Below are positions 26,759 to 34,857 of a stretch of DNA of 64,000 bases, in pieces. This DNA is from CAWBLP01 sp963721065 (lineage in GTDB: Bacteria; Pseudomonadota; Alphaproteobacteria; Acetobacterales; Acetobacteraceae), in contig CAVRHO010000001.1 of NCBI GenBank assembly GCA_963721065.1, forward strand, positions 1,178,001 through 1,242,000, in the 5' to 3' direction. Within the stretch, counting starts at the first letter, position 1; each line of letters starts with the position of its first letter. Made by a program: the position numbers and the translations under genes. The notes under the pieces were generated by a model, which was not told the DNA's origin, made no database searches, and was given only the letters and a program-made list of their open reading frames with translations.

Positions 26759-28303
26759 TCAGTCCATTACCGCCGCATGACCGCCGCCAGCGGCCTTGCC
26801 GCCGCGCGGGCGGCGCATCATCAGCAGCAGGAACAGCATCGGCAACGCCGTCAGCATCATCAGCTTGTAGTCGTTGTTGTAGGCGACGATCTGCGCCTGC
26901 TGGTTGATCATCCCGTTCAGCACCTGCTGCCCCTGCGACGTGGTGGGCGACACCAGGTGTCCCGCCGCGCCCAGCCCCTGGAACGCGCGGTTCAGCGGGG
27001 AGACGAAGCGGCTCAGCGCGGCGTGCTGCATCTGGGTGTTGTGGATCAGCAGCGCCTCGGTGATCGAGATGCCCACCGCGCTGCCGATGTTGCGTGTCAG
27101 GCTGAGCAGCGCCGTGCCCTCGGTGCGCAGCGCCGGTTCCAGCGTGGCGAAGGCGATCACCTGCAGCGGGATGAACACGAAGCCCAGGCCGAAGCCCTGG
27201 ATGATGGTGTTGACCACGAACTCGGTCTCGTCCACTGCCGGGGTCCAGCCGGTCATCCGGTAGAGGCTCCAGCTCAGCACCAGGATGCCGAACGCCATCA
27301 GGGCGCGCGGGTCCACCTTGTTGGTCAGCCGGCCGGCGATCATCATCGCCATCATCGTGCCGATGCCGCGCGGCGCCATCATCAGGCCGGCGGTCTCCAC
27401 CGGGTAGCCGCCCAGCGTCTGCAGCCACGGCGCCAGCAGCGCCGACACCGCCAGCAGCACCAGGCCCACCGCGAACATCACCAGCAGGCCGGCATTCAGG
27501 TTGCGGTCCTTGAAGATGCGCGGGGTGATGAACGGGGCCCGGCGCGCGGTGAACATGTGCACCACGAACAGGTACAGCCCCAGCCCGGCCAGCACCGCCT
27601 CGACGATGATCTCGGGGGAGCTGAACCAGTCCTTCGTTTCGCCGCGGTCCAGCATCATCTGCAGGCCGGCGATGCCCACGGCGAACATCAGGAAGCCGGT
27701 CCAGTCGAAGCGCGCCTCCCGGGGGCGGGTGCGCGGCAGGAACAGCATCAGCCCGATCGTGGCCAGGGCGCCGAACGGCAGGTTGACGAAGAAGACGAAG
27801 CGCCAGTTGTAGAACTCGGTCAGGTAGCCGCCCAGGGTGGGCCCCAGGATCGGCCCGACCATCACGCCCATGCCCCAGATCGCCATGGCGGAGCCGCGCT
27901 GCTCCACCGGGTAGATGTCCAGCATCACCGCCTGCGAGAGCGGCACCAGCGCGGCGCCGAACACACCCTGCAGCAGGCGGAACACCACCATCTCGGTCAG
28001 CGAGGTGGCGACGCCGCACAGCATCGAGGTGGCGGTGAAGCCGATCAGCGAGACGATGAACAGGTTCTTGCGGCCGAACCGGTTGGACAGCCAGCCCACC
28101 GGCGCGGTCATGATCGCCGCGGCGGTGATGTAGCTGGTCAGCACCCAGGTGATCTGGTCGTAGCTGGCGGACAGGCTGCCCTGCATGTAGGGCAGCGCCA
28201 CGTTCGCGATGGTGGAGTCCAGCGCCTGCATCAGCGTGGCCATCATGGCGCACACGGTGATCAGACCGCGGTGCGGGACCGCGGTCAGGTCTTCGGTTTG
28301 CAT
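26759..28303 (-). CDS. DHA2-family MFS drug efflux transporter (EmrB-like)
   Basis: The 514-residue protein has 14 predicted membrane segments. It carries the DHA2 hallmarks LDSTIANVALPYMQGSLSAS, WVLTSYITAAAIMTAPVGWL, LSNRFGRKNLF and GVFGAALVPLSQAVMLDIYP. It works with the periplasmic adaptor encoded 14 bp upstream to expel drugs or other hydrophobic compounds across both membranes, using an outer-membrane channel encoded elsewhere. The two genes form one operon. Confidence 0.94.
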   Translation of the reverse strand: MQTEDLTAVPHRGLITVCAMMATLMQALDSTIANVALPYMQGSLSASYDQITWVLTSYITAAAIMTAPVGWLSNRFGRKNLFIVSLIGFTATSMLCGVATSLTEMVVFRLLQGVFGAALVPLSQAVMLDIYPVEQRGSAMAIWGMGVMVGPILGPTLGGYLTEFYNWRFVFFVNLPFGALATIGLMLFLPRTRPREARFDWTGFLMFAVGIAGLQMMLDRGETKDWFSSPEIIVEAVLAGLGLYLFVVHMFTARRAPFITPRIFKDRNLNAGLLVMFAVGLVLLAVSALLAPWLQTLGGYPVETAGLMMAPRGIGTMMAMMIAGRLTNKVDPRALMAFGILVLSWSLYRMTGWTPAVDETEFVVNTIIQGFGLGFVFIPLQVIAFATLEPALRTEGTALLSLTRNIGSAVGISITEALLIHNTQMQHAALSRFVSPLNRAFQGLGAAGHLVSPTTSQGQQVLNGMINQQAQIVAYNNDYKLMMLTALPMLFLLLMMRRPRGGKAAGGGHAAVMD

Positions 28304-28317
28304 TGTGGTCTATCGGG

Positions 28318-29409
28318 TTAGAACAGGTCGGACAGGCTGCGCGTATGACCGGTGTTGATGCTGACCGAGGCGCTCATGCCGGCCGACAGCGGTGGGCTGC
28401 CCTTGGGCAGGGTGATGTCGATCCGCACCGGCACGCGCTGCACCACCTTCACCCAGTTGCCCGATGAATTCTGCGCCGGCAGCAGCGAGAACTGCTGGTC
28501 GGTGGCCGGCGCGATGCTCTGCACCGTGCCGTGGAAGGTGCGGCCCGGATAGGCGTCCACCGTCACGGTCGCCGGGTCGCCCTTGCGGGCATAGGTCAGC
28601 GCCGTCTCCTTCGGCTGCGACTCGATCCACACGTGGTTCTTGCCGACGAAACCGAAGGCCGGGGTGCCTGCGCCGAGATACATGCCGGGCTGCAGCTTGT
28701 TCACCTGTGTCACCGTGCCAGGGTAGGGCGCGCGCACCACGGCGTGGTTCAGCTCCCGCTGGGCTTCCTCGACCTGCGACTCGGCCTGCCGGTAGGTCGG
28801 CATCTGGTCCACCGAGCCGTTCGGGTTGCCGCCCAGCTTGGCGAGAATGGACTTGGCCTGGGCCTGCGCGGCGTTCACCGCCTGCTGGTCGCCCTGCAGC
28901 TTGTACAGCGCGTCGTCCACCTGCTGCCGCGTGGCGGCCGAGGTCTTCACCAGCGAAGCGAGCCGCCGATAGGTCAGCGCATCGTTCTTCACCTGCGCCT
29001 GGTCGCCGGCGACCTTGGCGACGGCGGCCTGGTAGTCGGACTTCAGGGCTTCCAGGCTCAGCCGGGTTTGCGCCAGATTGGCCTGGGCGTTCTGCAGGGC
29101 GATCTGGAACTTCTGCGGGTCCAGGCGGAACAGCACCTGGCCTTTCTGCACCACCTCGCCCTCATGCACCGGAATGCTGGCAACGATGCCGGAGACATCG
29201 GTTGACAGCGTCTCCACGTCGGCCTCGACATAGGCGTCGTCGGTGGAAACGTACTGGCCGGTGTTCAGCCAGTACAGCACGCCGCCGACCAGGACGACCA
29301 GCACGCCGCCGGCCATCAGCGCCCAGCGCAGCAGGCGGACACGGTTGCGGCCGCGGCTTTCGGCACGCGAGCCGGTGTCCTCTCGATAATGGGCGATGGT
29401 CTGCGACAT
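28318..29409 (-). CDS. HlyD-family periplasmic adaptor (EmrA-like)
   Basis: The 363-residue protein has a short cytoplasmic N-terminus, one membrane helix (LMAGGVLVVLVGGVLYWL) and the EmrA motif STDDAYVEADVETLSTDVSG. A lipoyl half-motif (VHEGEVVQKGQVLFRLD), a long coiled-coil hairpin (about residues 90-200) and a beta-barrel domain ending in LPKGSPPLSAGMSASVSI follow. It bridges the DHA2 pump to an outer-membrane channel. The open frame reaches 29481, but ATG 29409 gives the usual start and leaves the palindromic region upstream non-coding. Confidence 0.92.
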   Translation of the reverse strand: MSQTIAHYREDTGSRAESRGRNRVRLLRWALMAGGVLVVLVGGVLYWLNTGQYVSTDDAYVEADVETLSTDVSGIVASIPVHEGEVVQKGQVLFRLDPQKFQIALQNAQANLAQTRLSLEALKSDYQAAVAKVAGDQAQVKNDALTYRRLASLVKTSAATRQQVDDALYKLQGDQQAVNAAQAQAKSILAKLGGNPNGSVDQMPTYRQAESQVEEAQRELNHAVVRAPYPGTVTQVNKLQPGMYLGAGTPAFGFVGKNHVWIESQPKETALTYARKGDPATVTVDAYPGRTFHGTVQSIAPATDQQFSLLPAQNSSGNWVKVVQRVPVRIDITLPKGSPPLSAGMSASVSINTGHTRSLSDLF

Positions 29410-29443
29410 GGGAGATTTGTCCTGGGGCAAAAGCGATATGCAA

Positions 29444-29463
29444 AGCTTATCGTAAGCTAGCTT
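29444..29463. promoter_or_regulatory. Overlapping palindromes upstream of the efflux operon
   Basis: AGCTTA-TCG-TAAGCT (29444-29458) overlaps the perfect palindrome AAGCTAGCTT (29454-29463), 35-54 bases upstream of the adaptor start, in a locally AT-rich patch. The position and symmetry suit an operator for a TetR- or MarR-type repressor. No regulator gene lies beside the operon. Confidence 0.4.
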
Positions 29464-29768
29464 CTTATTTCCCTGGGCCAACCCCCTGGGGCATGCGCGC
29501 TTCGCCGGTCCGGCCTGTGCTTTGGGAGTGGCTGAGCGCGGCTCGGCGCGTCAGGGGGCGCAGCCAGGCGATTCGGCCCGCGCCGCCGGCCGATCCCGGC
29601 GGGCGGTTCGGTCGGTCGTGGATCCGACCGGCGGCCTGGCGGGCTCGGTAGGTCCCCTGGCGTCCCCGCTGGCCCTCCCCCCGCTGGCCCTCCCCGCCGC
29701 TGGCTCCCTCTGGCGCCCGCTCCGCTCCCTGCGCAGGATGGCGGCAAGCAACCGAGAGAGCAGGGACC
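29464..29768. other. Intergenic region with a 15-bp duplication
   Basis: The region upstream of the enolase-superfamily gene contains CCCGCTGGCCCTCCC twice in tandem (29665-29679, 29680-29694) with a degenerate third copy. Nothing coding is seen. Confidence 0.35.
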
Positions 29769-30882
29769 ATGAAGATCATCGCGGTGGAGACCCACTGGAC
29801 CCGTATTCCCTTCGACATGGGGGCCAAGCCGGTGTCCGGCGACGGCAACATCCAGCAGGCCATGCACACGGTGTGGCTGCGAATCGTCACCGACCAGGGG
29901 CTGGAAGGCTGGGGCGAGGCGTTCGGCCATGCCTCGGCCGCGACCAGCCGTACCGGTGCTGGACACCCAGTTGGCACCCGCCCTGATCGGCCAGGATGCG
30001 CGCGACATCGCCGGCCTGCGGGCTCGGCTGTCCAAGGCCTACCACCTGTTCGGCCGCAACGGGGCGCACGTGTTCGCGCTGTCGGCGCTGGATATCGCGC
30101 TGTGGGACATCGCCGGCAAGGCCGCCGGCCTGCCGCTGTGGCGGCTGTTCGGCGCCACGCCGGTGACGTCGCTGACCAGCTACGCCAGCCTGCTGCGCTA
30201 TGGCGAGGCGTCCCAGGTGGCGGCGGCCTGCGAGCGCGCCGCGGACCGCGGCTACCGCGACGTGAAGCTGCACGAGATCACCCTGCCGGAGATCCGCGCC
30301 GCCCGGCAGGCGCTGGGGCCGGAGCCACGGCTGATGGTGGACACCAACTGCCCCTGGACGGTGACCCAGGCGATCGACATGGCGCGACGGGTGCGTGATC
30401 TGGACCTCACCTGGCTGGAGGAACCGGTGTTCCCGCCGGGCGACCACCACGGCATGGCGCGGGTGCGGCGGGAAGGCGGGGTGCCGCTCGCGGCGGGCGA
30501 GAACGCCGCCGGGCTGCATGATTTCCGCGCCGCCTTCGAGGCCGGCGCGCAGGACGTGGCACAGCCGAGCGTGATCAAGATCGGCGGGCCGTCGGCGATG
30601 CTGGAGATCGCGACGCTGGCCAAGGCGTTCGGCGTGCGCCTGGTGCCGCATAACGCGTATTTCGGGCCCGGGTTCCTGGCGTCGTTGCACGTCAACGCCA
30701 CGGTGGCGCCGGATGCGCCGTTCGAGCGGCTGTTCATCGACCTGGAGGCCAGCCCGTTCCACGACCTGGTGGATGCGAAGGAAGGGCGGGTGACGGTGCC
30801 GGACGGCCCGGGGCTGGGCCGGGACCCGGATATGGCAGTGATGCAGCGCTATCAGGTCACCGCGCCGACCGTGCACCGGTAG
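29769..30882 (+). CDS. Mandelate racemase/muconate lactonizing enzyme family protein, frameshifted
   Basis: The composite is 370 residues. The N-terminal capping domain (KIIAVETHWTRIPF, IVTDQGLEGWGEAFGHAS) is read from ATG 29769. The barrel domain is read from the next frame (VLDTQLAPALIGQDARDI onward). Removing one G at 29955 in ACCGGTGCTG joins them as SRTVLDTQLAP, the normal family sequence. Catalytic landmarks of the enolase superfamily are present: DVKLHE (Lys), MVDTNCPW (Asp), WLEEPVFPP (Glu), AAGENAAG (Glu) and VPHNAYFGPG (His). The Asp-Glu-Glu set with His points to the racemase/dehydratase side. Substrate unknown. Confidence 0.85.
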
Positions 30883-30901
30883 GTCTTGCCGGCGAGGGCC
30901 G

Positions 30902-31630
30902 TTACCGGCGGGCGGAGACCAGCAGGAAGGGCGGGCGGATGCGTTCGTCCGCCCATTCCGGATGGGCGGCCACCTGCGCGGGGCTGGGCGCCCACTCCTC
31001 GATGCGGTCCAGCGTGAAGCCGCAGTCGGACAGCAGGTTGAGATAGGTGGCGAGGGTGCGGTGCTGCTTGACCACGCCCTTGGCGAGCCAGTCGGTGGTG
31101 CGTGGCCCCTCGTCCAGGTAGCCGTTGAGCGGCCAGCTTCTGTGCCCGGTTGCGTCCGCCGACCAGCCGGGTGCGGCGGGAGCGGTGGCGACCGGATGCT
31201 CCACCGAGAACACCAGCGCGCCGCCCGGAACCAGCGTGTGGTGGACCTGGGCGATCAGCCGCTCCAGGTGCTCCAGGTAGTGCAGGGCCAGGGAGCTGTA
31301 CACCAGGTCGAACGCGGCCGCCGGCAGGTCCGGCGTTTCCAGGTCGGCCCGGTCGTAGCGGATTGCCGGATCCCCGGTGCTGGCGCGGGCGCGGTCCAGC
31401 ATGCGCTCCGACACGTCGATACCGCGCACCGACGCGGCGCCGGCGGACCGCGCCCAGCGGCAGAACCAGCCGAAGCCGCAGCCGAGGTCGAGCACGCGCT
31501 GTCCCCGCAGGTCCGGCAGCATGGCCCGCAGGGAGGGCCATTCCGGCGCGCCGTCCAGACCTTCCACCGAGCGCGGCAGCCGGCTGTAGTTCGTGAAGAA
31601 GTCCGGGTTGTCGTAGATGTTCTGCGTCAC
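30902..31630 (-). CDS. Class I SAM-dependent methyltransferase
   Basis: The 242-residue protein has the SAM-binding loop VLDLGCGFGWF, the acidic strand end GIDVSERML, motif IV region FDLVYSSLALHYLEHL and LVPGGALVFSVEHP. The WPLNGYLDEGPR segment is common in small-molecule methyltransferases of this type. It starts at GTG 31630, with GGAG nine bases upstream. It is convergent with the enolase-superfamily gene. Confidence 0.87.
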   Translation of the reverse strand: MTQNIYDNPDFFTNYSRLPRSVEGLDGAPEWPSLRAMLPDLRGQRVLDLGCGFGWFCRWARSAGAASVRGIDVSERMLDRARASTGDPAIRYDRADLETPDLPAAAFDLVYSSLALHYLEHLERLIAQVHHTLVPGGALVFSVEHPVATAPAAPGWSADATGHRSWPLNGYLDEGPRTTDWLAKGVVKQHRTLATYLNLLSDCGFTLDRIEEWAPSPAQVAAHPEWADERIRPPFLLVSARR

Positions 31631-31813
31631 GCGTGGGGTCTCCGTTTGGGCCGCCTTGGGGTGCTAGACCGGAAGACCGCGGTATGCCAACGGCGCGCAG
31701 TCACAGTCGTAGTCACAGGAGGCACGCGGCCGATAACGCGGCGAGACCCGTCGTGGCGTGTCCGGGCCCGTTCTGCTCTGTGCGTCGCGCACCCGGCGTG
31801 ACATACAGCCGGC

Positions 31814-32656
31814 ATGGATACCGTTGCGATCTGCGCCATCTTCAAGAACGAGGCCCGCTACCTGCTGGAGTGGATCGGCTTCCATCGCATGATCGGGATC
31901 GATCACTTCGTGCTCTACGACAACGGGAGCACCGACGGCGGACCGGCACTGATCCGCAGTTCTCCGTTCGCGCGGCACGTCACGCTGATCGACTGGCCGA
32001 TGGCGGTCGGCCAGTTGCCGGCCTACGCGGATTTCATCCAGCATCACGCGCACCGCTTCACCTGGGCGGCATTCATCGACCTGGACGAGTACATCCAACC
32101 GCTGGAAGCAGAGACGTTGCGCCCATTGCTGCCGCGTTATGACGGGTTCTCCGGCGTGCTGCTGCACTGGCTGTTGTTCGGACCCTCGGGCCACGATGCA
32201 CGGCCCGAAGGACCGACGATCGGCAACTACATGCACCGGCTGCCCGATCGCGCGCCGGTGCATGAACACGTCAAGTCGTTGCTGCGCACGCGCGACCTGG
32301 TGGACGTGCACACGACGCCGCACATCCTGGTGACCACCGGACCGGTGTGCAACACGCGCGGCGAAACGGTGCCCGCGCATGCCCGGCACAACCCACCGTG
32401 CCTCGATGCGATCGTGCTCAACCACTACCTGACCCGCTCGGCCGAGGACTGGCGTGCCAAGACGTCACGCGGCCGGGCGGATATTCCGGTGCCGCCGGAC
32501 CGGGCGTATCCGAACGATCAGTTTCGCAACATCGCCGACGGTGCCCGTCAGGAGGACCGGCGGATCACTCGGTTCATGCCGCGTCTGCGCTGGGTCCTGC
32601 GCGATGTGCAGGCCACACCGCCATCGCACCTGCTGCCGCCGAGGGTGCAGGGTTGA
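31814..32656 (+). CDS. Glycosyltransferase family 2-like protein (GT92/PF13704 type)
   Basis: The 280-residue protein begins AICAIFKNEARYLLEWIGFHRMIG and continues FVLYDNGSTDGG, then FIDLDEYIQP, the DxD-type metal site. This layout is typical of the bacterial family that adds sugars to surface glycans or proteins. The late VLNHYLTRSAEDWRAKTSRGRAD is also characteristic. No transmembrane segment is visible. Acceptor and sugar unknown. Confidence 0.85.
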   Translation: MDTVAICAIFKNEARYLLEWIGFHRMIGIDHFVLYDNGSTDGGPALIRSSPFARHVTLIDWPMAVGQLPAYADFIQHHAHRFTWAAFIDLDEYIQPLEAETLRPLLPRYDGFSGVLLHWLLFGPSGHDARPEGPTIGNYMHRLPDRAPVHEHVKSLLRTRDLVDVHTTPHILVTTGPVCNTRGETVPAHARHNPPCLDAIVLNHYLTRSAEDWRAKTSRGRADIPVPPDRAYPNDQFRNIADGARQEDRRITRFMPRLRWVLRDVQATPPSHLLPPRVQG

Positions 32657-32705
32657 GGCCAGCCTGTGCGGGGGCTGGCACAGGGGACTCCCGCCCGCTC
32701 AACGC

Positions 32706-32742
32706 CATGGCCGGCCAGCGCCATCATGGCCCTGGCGCCACC
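32706..32742. repeat. Imperfect hairpin between convergent genes
   Basis: ATGGCCGGCCAGCGCCAT is followed by ATGGCCCTGGCGCCA, giving an imperfect hairpin. It may act as a bidirectional terminator or be a diverged member of the dispersed hairpin family. Confidence 0.35.
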
Positions 32743-32788
32743 GCCCCGAGACGCGGGCACCGGGCCGGGGCGGCATGACGGCGGACGC

Positions 32789-33073
32789 TCAGCGGCGCCA
32801 GTCCTCGCTGTGCAGGTAAGCCATCCATCCCTTTGTGCCGGCATATTCCGCTGCCATTCCGTCGAGCAGAATACGCCGCGTATTCGCGTCGGAGATTTCC
32901 GAAGACAGCATCGAGAGGAAATTGTGCTGGCACGTCCCCTCATGATCCGTCATCAGCAGATCGAAGACATCGGCGTAACCCAGTGCCTTCGCATCTGAGT
33001 GGCCGCATCCCGCAGACGCCACCGCAAACCGGTACACCTGGGCCTTCAGTCCCTGGTAGGCTGCATTTTGCAT
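32789..33073 (-). CDS. Small hypothetical protein downstream of a phasin-like gene
   Basis: The 94-residue protein (MQNAAYQGLKAQVYRFAVASAG...) is mostly helical and mildly acidic, has two Cys and no signal peptide or membrane segment, and is not recognised. The ATG at 33073 is chosen over 33115 because GGTGGAG lies eight bases upstream and the corrected phasin reading ends 13 bases before it. Codon use is like the neighbours. Presumably in an operon with the phasin-like gene. Confidence 0.6.
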   Translation of the reverse strand: MQNAAYQGLKAQVYRFAVASAGCGHSDAKALGYADVFDLLMTDHEGTCQHNFLSMLSSEISDANTRRILLDGMAAEYAGTKGWMAYLHSEDWRR

Positions 33074-33086
33074 GAGCGCTCCACCT

Positions 33087-33546
33087 TTATCCGGCATCCG
33101 CCACTGACGCCCCAACGCGCTGGGCGGGCACGAAGGCAGCAGGCGGCACCGCCGGCCGGGGCCTGTCCGGCGACGGCGTGGCGTCCCGCGCCGATTCGGT
33201 TTCGTGCACGCCGGGCATCAGACAGCCGATGAGTTCGGGCGTTGTAGTCGACAAGCCGCCCCGCTTCCCTGGCGTAGTCGTCGAACGCCAATCGGACCCA
33301 CGAGGATTCGACGCTCATGAGGTCCGGCAGGTCCTTGCACCGCATCATGCGAACCAGCGTTTCGCGGTTGCTGCTGGCACGCTGGTTCAGGAACTCCAGA
33401 AAGGCGGCATTCAGATCCATCAGGTTGCGCGCGGCATCCTGGCCGCGCTCGAGATACCGCTGCGTTGTCTCGGTGAAGAGCGCATCGAGCAGCTTTCCTG
33501 GATTCGATGACGACATCCCGGTCCGGGTCTCCGGCAACACGTCCAT
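33087..33546 (-). CDS. Phasin-like protein, frameshifted
   Basis: Phasins coat polyhydroxyalkanoate granules. The N-terminal 110 residues are amphipathic helix, with ERGQDAARNLMDLNAAFLEF, DLPDLMSVESSWVRLAFDDY and AREAGRLVDYNA spaced as in the phasin domain. The uncorrected frame then turns Arg-rich and overlaps the next gene. Removing one C (a G of GGG at 33237-33239 on the plus strand) gives ELIGCLMPGVHETESARD and a Pro/Ala tail ending at TAA 33087-33089, just before the next gene's ribosome site. This yields 152 residues, a normal phasin size. GAGGA precedes ATG 33546. Family assignment is moderate. Confidence 0.55.
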
Positions 33547-34097
33547 GGTGTGTCCTCAAGGCTGTCGGGGGAATTGCGGTGCGCCCCTGATCCAGGTCAG
33601 GCCAGAGTAGTTTCTTGTCTTGACAAGGAGCGATTTCCGACCTTCCAAAGTGTCACGTCCATGACACTTTGTTCCTGCTTCTCAGGTGCTCCTGCGGTGA
33701 TAGGAGCCCGAGATGTCTTCGCGGTTCAACAAGAAAAGGACGCCGCCTTCAACACGGCGGTGTGAGCAGGTCGGCTTGCCGCGACCGATGCCGCGCAAAG
33801 CAATTTCTTTGCATGAAAGCACAGCGAAAAAGCCGAATCCGGTCCTGCCTGTCGATCCCGCCGCGCGACCGCGTGCGCGTGGTTTCGAACCCCGGCGCGT
33901 CTTCGAACACGGGAGCGTCTTCATTGTAGCATTGACGCAACGATCCAGGTGGCCGGCCGGCACGTGCCGTGTCTGGCCGGGCCGGCGGCAACCCGAAGCC
34001 GCGGGCCGGCCGGTCCCTCACGGTCACGCCCATTTCCCCGTCACCCCACACGTGGTTATTGGCCAAGCACCGCGAGCCGCCTACTTTAGTGAGTCCC
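33547..34097. other. Gene-free region with several short palindromes
   Basis: This 551-bp spacer separates divergent genes. Three clean palindromes were found: CTTGTC-TT-GACAAG (33614-33627), AAAGTGTCA-N6-TGACACTTT (33647-33670) and GCAAAG-N6-CTTTGC (33794-33811). No credible gene is seen. The section is more AT-rich than its surroundings from about 33600 to 33850. Confidence 0.5.
33614..33670 (-). promoter_or_regulatory. Two palindromes upstream of the phasin-like operon
   Basis: CTTGTC-TT-GACAAG (33614-33627) and a perfect 9-bp inverted repeat AAAGTGTCA/TGACACTTT with a 6-base centre (33647-33670) lie 68-125 bases upstream of the phasin start. Both look like operators. The second also fits TGT-N10-ACA, but no sigma-54 promoter was found below it. 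Confidence 0.4.
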
Positions 34098-34814
34098 ATG
34101 CTTGACCTTGCCCCCGCGCCCGCCACCCTTCCCCCCGACCAGCGCATCTATGCGGTGGGCGACGTGCATGGCTGTCTCGACCGGCTCGTCGCCATGCATG
34201 AGGCAATCGTCGCGGATTTATCCGCCCGCCCGGTGGAGAACGCGGTGCTGATCCATCTGGGCGACTACGTGGATCGCGGCCAGGAGAGCGCGCAGGTGGT
34301 CGAGTGGCTGGTCGGTGGCCCCCCGGTTCCTGCCACGCGCATCATCAACCTGATGGGCAATCATGAGGCCATGCTGCTGGCCGCCGTGGCGTCGGGTGAG
34401 GAGAATGCCGCCGACACCTGGCTCGCCAACGGCGGTGCCGATTCGCTGCACAGTTGGGGCGTTCCGCGCACCGCGGGCCAGGCGGAATGGGCGTCGCTGA
34501 TCCCGGCGAAGCACCTGCTGTTCCTGCGCGACCTGCCGACACATGTGCGGATCGGTCCCTACCTGTTCGTCCATGCCGGGATCCGCCCGGGCGTGCCGCT
34601 GGACCAGCAGGTGCGGCACGACCTGCTGTGGATTCGCGAACCCTTCCTGTCTTCCAGGAAGGATCACGGCATGGTGGTCGTGCACGGCCATACGCCGCGC
34701 TATGAGCCGTTGGTCCGCCCCAACCGGATTGCTATCGATACCGGGGCAGTACTCGGCGGCGTTTTGACCTGCGTGGTGCTGGAAACCGACAAATTGGGTT
34801 TTCTGAGCACATGA
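34098..34814 (+). CDS. Serine/threonine-phosphatase-type metallophosphoesterase
   Basis: The 238-residue protein has the canonical metal motifs in order: YAVGDVHGCLDRL (GDxHG), IHLGDYVDRG (GDxxDRG), INLMGNHEAM (GNHE), FVHAGIRPG and VVHGHTPRYEP. It resembles bacterial PrpA/ApaH-like phosphoesterases. The frame is open from 33969, but ATG 34098 gives MLDLAPAPATLPPDQRIYAVGD. No good ribosome site precedes it. It ends 43 bp before hldE. Confidence 0.92.
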   Translation: MLDLAPAPATLPPDQRIYAVGDVHGCLDRLVAMHEAIVADLSARPVENAVLIHLGDYVDRGQESAQVVEWLVGGPPVPATRIINLMGNHEAMLLAAVASGEENAADTWLANGGADSLHSWGVPRTAGQAEWASLIPAKHLLFLRDLPTHVRIGPYLFVHAGIRPGVPLDQQVRHDLLWIREPFLSSRKDHGMVVVHGHTPRYEPLVRPNRIAIDTGAVLGGVLTCVVLETDKLGFLST

Positions 34815-34857
34815 TGTTTGGTTGCACGGGCGCTAAGCGTTACAGTACCGCGGTGCC

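Noticed and set aside
26438..28321. 627-residue open frame opposite the DHA2 efflux gene
   Set aside because: Shadow of the transporter gene; composition is His/Gln/Arg-rich and begins in repeat DNA.
33647..33670. NifA-type upstream activator site (TGT-N10-ACA)
   Set aside because: The pattern fits, but no sigma-54 promoter (GG-N10-GC with proper context) was found between it and the phasin start, and no nitrogen-fixation gene is near. A general palindromic operator is more likely.
33713..34105. 130-residue plus-strand frame before the phosphoesterase gene
   Set aside because: No ribosome site and no family resemblance; composition is Pro/Arg-rich and crosses palindromes.
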